A stretch of 64,000 bases of DNA from Catenibacillus sp964565805. Lineage in GTDB: Bacteria > Bacillota > Clostridia > Lachnospirales > Lachnospiraceae. This document shows, piece by piece, positions 57,383 through 64,000 of the stretch. Below the pieces are notes generated by a model that made no database searches, had not been told where the DNA came from, and saw only the letters and a program-made list of their open reading frames with translations. Position 1 is the stretch's first letter. Every line of letters begins with the position of its first letter. The translations under genes were made by a program, and so were the position numbers. The stretch is from assembly GCA_964565805.1 (NCBI GenBank), contig CAZMGH010000001.1, positions 1 to 64,000 on the forward strand. The letters run 5' to 3'.

Positions 57383-57953
57383 GTTTTACCGCCTCCCTCA
57401 TGATTTCTGCTGAAGCCTTCATGATTTTTGCCGTCAGGCCCCAGATCCGGTGACCGTTCCTTTCTGGATAAAAATAGACCATGCTCCACCCGCTCCGCCA
57501 TGGATAATTGTGGCCTCCGGGAATAGCGTCTAAAGGAAAATCATCACCCGGTCTTGTAAAAATGTGATTTTTGTAACCTTCCGGTTCATTTTCCCAGAAA
57601 AATTCCACAGGTACGCAAAAAATCTCATCCACCTCATTTTGACTGAAAGTTCCTTTATAATCCTTAAGCTTTATAAGATATGGGACGATCATCTGTCCCG
57701 ATGGAGACAGATAAATATCCATAGGCGCCACTACCTGGATATGGTCGGATGATATGCAAAGCTCCTCAGAGGTTTCTCTCACCGCCGCCGTCATAAAATC
57801 CTCTCCCGGCTCCACACGGCCTCCCGGCAAACACACTTCCCCAGGCTGATGGGCCAGGGAACGGGCCCGAACCTCAAATAAAATACTTGTTTTGCCTTCC
57901 GTCTCCACCAGCGGAATACTTAAAGCAAATTTTTTATATTCTTCAAAATCCAT
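57372..57953 (-). CDS. CoA-pyrophosphatase-type Nudix hydrolase
   Basis: 193 residues from the ATG at 57953; a TTG twelve codons earlier is an alternative. The Nudix box is GGRVEPGEDFMTAAVRETSEEL, here mentioned only by its ends GGRVEPGED and REtsEEL. It is preceded by LAHQPGEVCLPGG, the signature of NudL/YeaB-like enzymes that cleave CoA or acyl-CoA to phosphopantetheine and ADP. The Nudix-box residue that is usually Gly is Cys. It lies between the beta-phosphoglucomutase gene and the 145-residue protein. Confidence 0.85.
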   Translation of the reverse strand: MDFEEYKKFALSIPLVETEGKTSILFEVRARSLAHQPGEVCLPGGRVEPGEDFMTAAVRETSEELCISSDHIQVVAPMDIYLSPSGQMIVPYLIKLKDYKGTFSQNEVDEIFCVPVEFFWENEPEGYKNHIFTRPGDDFPLDAIPGGHNYPWRSGWSMVYFYPERNGHRIWGLTAKIMKASAEIMREAVKHEQ

Positions 57954-58030
57954 GATTCCAGGCGTCCTTTTGGACAGACTTTCAAACAAAAACCATCAAC
58001 TCCTAAACTTGTCCGGAGACGGCGTATCTT

Positions 58031-58054
58031 CTTGTCCGGCTAAAGCCGGACAAG
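58031..58054. repeat. TTGTCCGG inverted repeat, copy 2
   Basis: CTTGTCCGGC (58031-58040), loop TAAA, GCCGGACAAG (58045-58054), then AAGC. A further half site, CTTGTCCGGA, lies at 58008-58017. The unit matches 43070-43113. Confidence 0.75.
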
Positions 58055-58075
58055 AAGCATCCAATGGACATCGAA

Positions 58076-58711
58076 TCATTGAAACAGTTCTGCCAGCTCC
58101 ATTAGGGATTTAATCCTATAATCACACTTATCATAGCTTGTGGCATCCCCGATACCTACAGCAGTCATGCCTGCGGCCTTGGCAGCATCAATCCCTGCAT
58201 AGGCGTCTTCCACAACAACACAATTATCATACGGCTCTTCAAGGAACTGAGCAGCTTTTTCAAAAACCTCCGGATCCGGCTTGGAATGAGTAATATTTGT
58301 CCCGTCAGAAACAGCGTCAAACATATGGTCAATAGCCACCTGCTTTAAGATAAATTTTGTATTCTTGCTGGAAGAACCGATGGCAAGCTTATGGCCCTGC
58401 TCACGAAGCAGCTTTAGAGCGTTTCTGGTATCCGCCGTCACATCATCCGGTCCCATGGTCTTTAAAAGTTCTTTGTAATAATCATTTTTGTACTCCATCA
58501 GGCCTTCTTTTTCCTTTTCAGATAAAGGAGCACCCTCGTAGCGCTCTAAAATGATCTCAAGGCTTTCCCGGCGACTGACGCCTCTTAATCGGTTATTGAT
58601 CACCTCATCAAAATAAATTCCCATTTTATCGGCCATTTTTTTCCATGCCTGATAATGAAACTTGTCTGTAAATACAAGGACTCCATCTAGATCAAAAATA
58701 ATTGCCTTCAT
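58076..58711 (-). CDS. pgmB: Beta-phosphoglucomutase, HAD superfamily
   Basis: 211 residues. It converts beta-glucose 1-phosphate to glucose 6-phosphate. HAD motif I is IIFDLDGVLVFTD with both Asp residues, the cap has NNRLRGVSRRESLEIIL, motif II is IGSSSKNTK, and the KPDPEVF and VVEDAYAGIDAA segments complete the active site. AAGGAGG precedes the ATG. It follows a GH3 gene by 19 bp. This enzyme normally accompanies inverting disaccharide phosphorylases (GH65), none of which is seen here. Confidence 0.92.
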   Translation of the reverse strand: MKAIIFDLDGVLVFTDKFHYQAWKKMADKMGIYFDEVINNRLRGVSRRESLEIILERYEGAPLSEKEKEGLMEYKNDYYKELLKTMGPDDVTADTRNALKLLREQGHKLAIGSSSKNTKFILKQVAIDHMFDAVSDGTNITHSKPDPEVFEKAAQFLEEPYDNCVVVEDAYAGIDAAKAAGMTAVGIGDATSYDKCDYRIKSLMELAELFQ

Positions 58712-58730
58712 TTTATATGTTCCTCCTTAA

Positions 58731-60419
58731 TTAGAATTTCAGGTCCAGCTTTCCGCAGAATACATCCACCGGTGACTGGCCTTTAAATGGGCTTCTGCCC
58801 AGGATTTTATCAATCACTGCACCAATGACATATTCAGAGTTGCAGTAACCATTAATGTAAGTTTTTACCATAGGCGCATCCAAAAGATGATAAGGATTGC
58901 CTACGCTGATAAACATGACCGGCATCTCATGGACCATCCACGGCATATTATTGCCCAGGCCAAACATAGTGTGCCAAGAAAGCCGGGCAACGGTTTTATT
59001 GGAAGCGGTTTCAATATTGCCCACATACATAACCAGGTCATACTTGGACTTAAAGTTCTCCACGGTATCCTCCAGCACCTCAAAGCCCTCCGGCTGATAA
59101 ATCGTTACTTCAAAACCTTCTGTCCTAAGACGGTCAACAAAGGACTGGCACACTCTTTCTCTAGAAGGATAATCCCCCATGATTTCCAGTAAAATACGGT
59201 GATGCTTATCCGGTGAAATCGGCAGCAGCCCCTGAGTATCTTTTACAAGGGTTACCCCTTCATCGGCACATTCCTTTGCCCGCCGGTCATGCTCAGGGCA
59301 ACGAAGGATCTTCAGCCCTTCCTTACCGGGGACCAGGGTGCCTTCCTTCTGCTTTTCAGGAAGCTTTAGAGCCGCCTTGACTGCCAGAATACGCTTAACC
59401 GCCGCTTCCAGCCGTTCCTCTGACAGCAGTCCGGTGCGGTAGCCCTCCATCATGTAGGCAAAATCCTCATCTTCATTCCGGTTAAATAAGAACATATCAC
59501 AGCCGTTTTCAATGGCCGCAGGAACTGCATGGCGCCGGTCCATAGCGCAGCAAAAACCTACCATAGGGGTAGCATCCGTTACAATTAGTCCGTTAAATCC
59601 CAGCTTTTCCCGAAGCAGTTTCTGGAGAAGATTCTTTGACAATGTGGCCGGGGTGATCTTGTTCACCGGTTTTTGATCAAAGTACTCTTCATAAGCAGGC
59701 ATGGCAATTTGCCCTGCCATCACCGTAAGGGTGCCTGCCTGGATCATAGCCTCATAAATCCTTCCATAAGTCTCATCCCACTCTCGGCAGCTTAAGCTGT
59801 TAACGCTGGTAAGCAGATGCTGATCCCGTTCATCCACGCCATCTCCCGGGAAATGCTTTACCGAAGTCGCAATGCCCTCTTCCCTGCAGCCTCGCATATA
59901 AGCCTTACCCATGGCAATAACCCGGTCTGTATCATCGCCGTAGGTGCGCACATTGGTAATGGGATTGTGGTAATTTTTGTCCAGATCCACCACCGGGGCA
60001 AATGACCAGTTGACGCCTACGGCGGCGCCTTCGCTGGCGCTGACCTTGCCCAGCTCATAGGCCCGTCTTTCATTGCCCGTAGCAGCTACAAGCATCTGAC
60101 GGCCATAGAAGGTTCCTTCCACCGCAGAGCCATTTCCGCCGTACTCCAGGTTGGAAGCTGTAAGCAGAGGGATCTTTGACGCTTTCTGAAGCACCCGATG
60201 AGCCTCTAAAAGCTCTTCTCCCGGTCCTTCCCGGTAAAGCATACCGCCAATATGGCGCTTTTCCACCAGGGCCTTCAGCTCCTCTGGGTCCTTTGTAAAT
60301 ACAATGGGGCAGAAAAGCTGCCCGATCCTTTCCTCATCAGACATATTTTTATAAGTGTCCTCCACCCACTGGATTTGTTCATCGGAAAGATAAAATGGAT
60401 TTCCCTTGTAATCAATCAT
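58731..60419 (-). CDS. GH3-family glycosidase, NagZ-like (possible phosphorylase)
   Basis: 562 residues from the ATG with GGAGG upstream; no signal peptide, so cytoplasmic. The N-terminal GH3 barrel has SVKHFPGDG followed by the Asp-x-His dyad (DERDQHLL) used as acid/base in NagZ-type enzymes, and the nucleophile Asp in LIVTDATPMVGF. The C-terminal 200 residues form a GH3-C-like alpha/beta sandwich. Usual activity is beta-N-acetylhexosaminidase or beta-glucosidase. Coupling with pgmB suggests that the product might be a sugar 1-phosphate, which is inference. Confidence 0.85.
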   Translation of the reverse strand: MIDYKGNPFYLSDEQIQWVEDTYKNMSDEERIGQLFCPIVFTKDPEELKALVEKRHIGGMLYREGPGEELLEAHRVLQKASKIPLLTASNLEYGGNGSAVEGTFYGRQMLVAATGNERRAYELGKVSASEGAAVGVNWSFAPVVDLDKNYHNPITNVRTYGDDTDRVIAMGKAYMRGCREEGIATSVKHFPGDGVDERDQHLLTSVNSLSCREWDETYGRIYEAMIQAGTLTVMAGQIAMPAYEEYFDQKPVNKITPATLSKNLLQKLLREKLGFNGLIVTDATPMVGFCCAMDRRHAVPAAIENGCDMFLFNRNEDEDFAYMMEGYRTGLLSEERLEAAVKRILAVKAALKLPEKQKEGTLVPGKEGLKILRCPEHDRRAKECADEGVTLVKDTQGLLPISPDKHHRILLEIMGDYPSRERVCQSFVDRLRTEGFEVTIYQPEGFEVLEDTVENFKSKYDLVMYVGNIETASNKTVARLSWHTMFGLGNNMPWMVHEMPVMFISVGNPYHLLDAPMVKTYINGYCNSEYVIGAVIDKILGRSPFKGQSPVDVFCGKLDLKF

Positions 60420-60434
60420 AAAAAATACCTCCAT

Positions 60435-60768
60435 TAGTTTTTTAATTATCCGCTAAACCTCATCTAATAACAATGTATGTACAAGCATAGCTTTGGGACG
60501 TGTATCATGGGCGTCAAAATGCCTTTTGACGCCTTAATCATTATATTACATATGGAGAAATTCAGCAACAATTTAAACAATTTTATTCAGGAACCAGCAT
60601 TAATGATCCGACTTAGTTATTGAAAAAAGATGCAGCTCAGCAGATAAGGAACCTGAGCTGCATCTTTTTTAATATACATTAATTTGAAGTATTTTAGGAT
60701 TGCTCCCACTTTGTGCTCCCGAAAGTCTACGCTGTGCTTCGGTCCGCGCTGAACTGGCGCCTAGCGCC
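60435..60768. other. Intergenic region between the GH3 gene and the PatB-like gene
   Basis: No gene is seen. It contains the hairpin GGCGTCAAAA-TGCC-TTTTGACGCC (60510-60533) and the terminator at 60623-60670. Confidence 0.6.
60623..60670. terminator. Terminator of the nudix-patB operon
   Basis: Six A plus GATGCAGCTCAG (60623-60640) pairs exactly with 60653-60670, ending in six T. It can work in both directions. Confidence 0.85.
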
Positions 60769-61962
60769 CTAAAACACATATGTTTTCAACCGATCAAAGG
60801 CTTCCACGACTCTTGTAAATGGCAGGGCCAGGTTCATACGGATGGCGTAAGGCCGGTGAAACGGCCGTCCATCCTGCCAGATCACACCTACCTGTACACC
60901 GGCTAAAAGAAGTTCGTCCAAGGTCTTGTTGTGGTCCTTACACCACTGCTCACAATCCAGATACAGCATATAGGTGCCTTCCGGTTTGGCCAGAGAAACG
61001 CCAGGGAAATTCTTCTCAATAAAATCACAGGCAAAGTCTACGTTCTTTGCAATCACCTGGCAAAGCTCATCTACCCATTCCCGGCCTTCCGGTTTGTAGG
61101 CGCCCATAAGGGCATGCATGGATAAAACATTTCCCATATTGTAATGACTCATTCCAGACACTTTCACTACCCGGTCTCTTAAACACGGATCATAGATCAC
61201 ATGATAAGAGCCTACAAGGCCTGCCAAATTAAAGGTCTTGCTGGGGGCGTACACGGCAATGGTCCGCTGACGCGCGTCGTCAGAAATACTTTGGGTAGGG
61301 ATATGCTTATGGCCGGGCAGGATAATATCTGCCCAGATTTCATCAGAAATGACCACACATTCATACTTTTTATAAATTTCCATGGCCTTTTTAATCTCTT
61401 CCCGTTCCCACACACGGCCGGCCGGGTTGTGGGGGGAGCAAAAGATGGCGCAATGGATATGGTTTTCCTTAAGCTTTTTCTCCATATCCTCATAATCCAT
61501 CCGCCAGACCCCGTTTTCATCCCGAACCAGGTCACTGAGCACGATCTTCCGGCCATTATTATTTAATGTGCCGGTAAAACCAATATACGTAGGGGAATGG
61601 AGTAAAATCCCTTCGCCGGGAGCAGTAAATGCCTGGATTGCCGAAGCAACACAGCCAAGAACGCCATTTTCAAACCCAATGGCTTCTTTCGTCAGTCCTT
61701 GCGTCCCGTACCGATCCTCATGCCACCGGATAATACTGTCATAATAAGCCTCCGGCGCATTAAAATAGCCAAAATGATGGTGTTTGATCCGCGCCTCCAA
61801 AGCCTCAATAATGGTAGGCAGCGCAGGGAAATTCATATCTGCCACCCACATAGGGATTATGTCAAATCCCTCCTTTACCTTTGCGTCTTTATATGGGATC
61901 GCATCCACCGCAATAGCATCATGTCCCCGCCGGTCCATAATGGTGGTAAAATCATACTTCAT
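60769..61962 (-). CDS. MalY/PatB-type aminotransferase (cystathionine beta-lyase-like)
   Basis: 397 residues from the ATG with GAGG upstream. PLP fold type I. The N terminus FTTIMDRRGHDAIAVD and WVADMNFPA are typical of the MalY/PatB group, SPHNPAGRVW is the aminotransferase signature and the PLP lysine is in YAPSKTFNLAGL. Members cleave cystathionine to homocysteine, which would feed the methionine synthase genes elsewhere in the window; aminotransferase activity is the alternative. It follows a Nudix gene by 24 bp. Confidence 0.9.
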   Translation of the reverse strand: MKYDFTTIMDRRGHDAIAVDAIPYKDAKVKEGFDIIPMWVADMNFPALPTIIEALEARIKHHHFGYFNAPEAYYDSIIRWHEDRYGTQGLTKEAIGFENGVLGCVASAIQAFTAPGEGILLHSPTYIGFTGTLNNNGRKIVLSDLVRDENGVWRMDYEDMEKKLKENHIHCAIFCSPHNPAGRVWEREEIKKAMEIYKKYECVVISDEIWADIILPGHKHIPTQSISDDARQRTIAVYAPSKTFNLAGLVGSYHVIYDPCLRDRVVKVSGMSHYNMGNVLSMHALMGAYKPEGREWVDELCQVIAKNVDFACDFIEKNFPGVSLAKPEGTYMLYLDCEQWCKDHNKTLDELLLAGVQVGVIWQDGRPFHRPYAIRMNLALPFTRVVEAFDRLKTYVF

Positions 61963-61986
61963 TAGTATCCTCAACCTTTCGATTAC

Positions 61987-62529
61987 TTAAAGTTTCTCCG
62001 GGAGCATGTTTAATTCTTCCATATAGATACAGTGCTTCATAGTATTCTCCCGGACCATGTCCTTACAATCCTTTAAAGACATCCATATGACCTCATCCAC
62101 TTCTTTTTCATGAAGCTTCAGATCCTTTGAATCTATATCCCGCACTATATAAAAAATACTGCTCACCTGATTATCAATAAATTTTCTGTGATGGAACATG
62201 GATTTCAGACACATGGTCCTTTTTCCGCAGAAATGCAGTTCTTCTTCAGACACATCAAGTCCAAGCTCCTCTTTCAGTTCCCGCAGTGCTGACTCGATCC
62301 AGCCTGAACCGGCCAGAATATGTCCCGCGCTGGAAATGTCATAACAGCCGGGATTAGAATCCTTAAACCGGCTCCGTTTCTGCAAAAGCACCTGCGATCC
62401 ATCCTCTCCGGGGCGCATGATCCATACATGGGATGTTCTGTGACGTATTCCCTCTCTGTGCGCGATTTCTCGCTCAACAACCATACCTGTCGGATTTCCC
62501 TGCGCATCCACCACGTCTAACATTTCCAT
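61987..62529 (-). CDS. Nudix hydrolase, isopentenyl-diphosphate isomerase-like fold
   Basis: 180 residues from the ATG with GGAGTG upstream. DVVDAQGNPTGMVVEREIAH at the start is typical of the YfcD/IDI-like Nudix group. The Nudix box region reads AGHILAGSGWIESALRELKE then ELGLD, with the REL-EE core intact. The substrate is unknown. A true isopentenyl-diphosphate isomerase is less likely because the organism uses the MEP pathway and the conserved IDI cysteine is not apparent. Confidence 0.8.
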   Translation of the reverse strand: MEMLDVVDAQGNPTGMVVEREIAHREGIRHRTSHVWIMRPGEDGSQVLLQKRSRFKDSNPGCYDISSAGHILAGSGWIESALRELKEELGLDVSEEELHFCGKRTMCLKSMFHHRKFIDNQVSSIFYIVRDIDSKDLKLHEKEVDEVIWMSLKDCKDMVRENTMKHCIYMEELNMLPEKL

Positions 62530-62689
62530 AAAAATCACTCCATTTCTCATAACCTAAGCAGCAAAATCTGTGCCATCCTTAAGCCCACACGAGCCTCATG
62601 TAAATTATTTTACCACAACTGTTTAAGGATTTCCATTGGAGGCATTTAAAAATCAAAGGACCGTTTTAACCATTTTTATAGCTAAACAA

Positions 62690-62760
62690 ACAAAAAAGAC
62701 CGGTGTGTATCAAGGCACGAGGCAGAAAAATTCTGTCCCGCTAAAAATACAACGCCAGTC
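62690..62760 (-). terminator. Probable terminator region of lgt
   Basis: On the minus strand AAGACTGG pairs with CCGGTCTT (one G-U pair), with an inner hairpin CAGAA/TTCTG, followed by six T. It lies just beyond the lgt stop. Confidence 0.55.
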
Positions 62761-62772
62761 TTTCCTGAATTG

Positions 62773-63594
62773 TCAGTCACTATCTTGGTTTTCCATATTT
62801 TCTTTTTCATCCCGGACCGTTTCTTGTGCCGTTTGATCACGCTTTCCATCCCGAAGCTTTTTAACCATAAGCAATACACCAAAAGCCACAATAAAAATGG
62901 AAATAAACTGGGATGTGGACAATGGGCCTACAGATCCGCGAAGCAGATCTCCCCTGAAAAACTCAATAAAAAATCTTCCCACGCCATAAATAATCAAATA
63001 CAGGCTGCTGGTAAAGCCCGGCACCTTGCTTCTGCGGGTAATCACATACAGCAGGGCAAAATGCGCAAAATCAAAAACACTGGAAAAAATCTGTGTAGGG
63101 ATCAACGGCACATTATTGGGGGCAAACTGAGAGCTTGTAAAGGTAATGGAACACCAGCTGTCTGTCTCCATACCATAGCAGCATCCAGCCAGCAGGCAGC
63201 CGATACGGCCAAAACCCTGAGCCAGGGCAATGGAAGGAGCGGCGCAGTCCAGATAATCCCAAAAGCTGATCTTCTTTACCCGGCACACGGCATATCCTGA
63301 CAAAATACCGCCAATAATACCCCCATAGACAACAAACCCATCGGTCAGGGAACGCCAAAGGATGGACGGATCCTGAAGAATCTCATTAAAAATGGTGATC
63401 CAGTAAAGGATCTTGGCCCCTGCAATTCCTCCCAACACGCCAAATATAAGCAGGGAAAAGACCGGATCCGGGTCCATCGCCTTTTTCTTAGCCAGGTGTT
63501 CTGTCATAAGATAAGCGGCAATGATCCCAATCCCGATCATCAATCCGTAACCATGGACCGTAATATTTCCTATGGTAAATAAATCATTATACAT
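62773..63594 (-). CDS. lgt: Prolipoprotein diacylglyceryl transferase
   Basis: 273 residues with seven membrane helices. Lgt moves diacylglycerol from phosphatidylglycerol to the lipobox cysteine of prolipoproteins. The N-terminal TVHGYGLMIGIGIIAAY has the conserved His-Gly-Tyr-Gly, followed by VVYGGIIGG and the Lgt signature GRIGCLLAGCCYG, then GVGRFFIEFFRGD. A charged C-terminal tail of about 25 residues is extra. AGGAGGTAAC stands directly before the ATG. Confidence 0.96.
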   Translation of the reverse strand: MYNDLFTIGNITVHGYGLMIGIGIIAAYLMTEHLAKKKAMDPDPVFSLLIFGVLGGIAGAKILYWITIFNEILQDPSILWRSLTDGFVVYGGIIGGILSGYAVCRVKKISFWDYLDCAAPSIALAQGFGRIGCLLAGCCYGMETDSWCSITFTSSQFAPNNVPLIPTQIFSSVFDFAHFALLYVITRRSKVPGFTSSLYLIIYGVGRFFIEFFRGDLLRGSVGPLSTSQFISIFIVAFGVLLMVKKLRDGKRDQTAQETVRDEKENMENQDSD

Positions 63595-63703
63595 GTTACC
63601 TCCTGATCTTAAGCAAATCCAAGCACAGGCAACAGTTCAGCCGGGTCTGCCCATTTACTGGTCCTGCTGCAGCAGCAGAGAGCCTTATTTTAATATCACT
63701 ATT

Positions 63704-64000
63704 TTACTTTGCGGCAATATACCCCTGAGCGGTAAGAAGCTCAGCGCAAAGAATAGCTCCGCCGGCGGCGCCGCGCACCGTGTTGTGGGAAAGGCCCACA
63801 AACTTATAATCAAAAAGAACATCCTCTCTTAAGCGGCCTACGGAAACGCCCATGCCGTTTTCGTAGTTTACATCCAGGCGGACCTGAGGACGATCATCTT
63901 CTTCAAGATACTGGATAAACTGCTCCGGCGCACTGGGAAGGTTCAGTTCCTGAGGCAGGCCCTTAAAGCTTCTTAATTTCTCAATAAGCTGTTCTTTTGA
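63704..64000 (-). CDS. asd: Aspartate-semialdehyde dehydrogenase, C-terminal part (runs off the window)
   Basis: The last 98 codons of a gene whose start lies beyond base 64000. The C-terminal FVGLSHNTVRGAAGGAILCA and then ELL is diagnostic of the long-lived Asd family found in Firmicutes, and RPQVRLDVNYENGMGVSVGR matches the preceding beta strand. The enzyme reduces aspartyl phosphate to aspartate semialdehyde, the branch point to lysine, methionine and threonine. This fits the lysA and metH genes elsewhere in the window. The active-site cysteine is outside the sequence shown. Confidence 0.92.
   Translation of the reverse strand, partial: SKEQLIEKLRSFKGLPQELNLPSAPEQFIQYLEEDDRPQVRLDVNYENGMGVSVGRLREDVLFDYKFVGLSHNTVRGAAGGAILCAELLTAQGYIAAK

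Noticed and set aside
1..64000. Prophage, insertion sequence or integrative element
   Set aside because: No transposase, integrase, relaxase or phage structural gene was recognised; only small palindromic repeats are present.

Overview
The window reads as a chromosomal stretch of an anaerobic, low-to-mid GC Gram-positive bacterium, most likely a Lachnospiraceae-type member of the Clostridia. The reasons are a pyruvate formate-lyase pair, AsnA, a bifunctional homocysteine methyltransferase/MTHFR next to a MetH without reactivation domain, a CbiK-type cobaltochelatase, strong AGGAGG ribosome binding sites, TTGACA/TATAAT promoters, and a degraded remnant that looks like a clostridial DUF3794 (SPOCS) gene. 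I see no prophage, transposase, integrase or CRISPR array. The assignment is inference from gene content.

Layout. 0.3-6 kb: a PD-(D/E)XK nuclease-XPD helicase fusion, a MATE exporter, an AraC regulator and a sugar isomerase. 6-12 kb: membrane acyltransferase, DeoC, a decayed M32 carboxypeptidase, tRNA-Gly, a TrmB-like regulator with lysA, and a GH140-like hydrolase. 12.6-21 kb: ilvE, folA-thyA-pepT, a RelA/SpoT-domain synthetase, hflX and a TPR protein. 21-27 kb: a coiled-coil M23 peptidase beside an ABC transporter whose permease has a very large coiled-coil ectodomain. 27-32 kb: a four-gene SGNH/DUF4358/MBOAT/DHHW set typical of extracellular glycan O-acylation. 32-36 kb: pflB-pflA divergent from lrgAB. 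36-43 kb: esterase, GNAT-like protein, ispE-gntR, phosphosugar mutase. 43-47 kb: asnA and an LtaS-like enzyme. 47-53 kb: cbiK, fabH, metH, metF-like. 53-57 kb: ThrE-type split exporter, YitT, AI-2E-type permease. 57-64 kb: Nudix enzymes, beta-phosphoglucomutase with a GH3 enzyme, a PatB-type lyase, lgt, and the 3' end of asd.

The protein-coding part is mostly housekeeping. The unusual signal is in non-coding DNA: several long structured leaders (before the RelA/SpoT gene, ilvE, the GH140 gene and pflB), a two-hairpin element recurring just upstream of start codons, a five-hairpin element at an assembly gap, a perfect 25-bp-arm palindrome, a FabT-like operator on fabH, and an orphan promoter/operator/terminator unit that may make a small RNA. 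Two runs of exactly 100 N are flanked by identical 30- and 55-bp sequences and look like unresolved contig joins.
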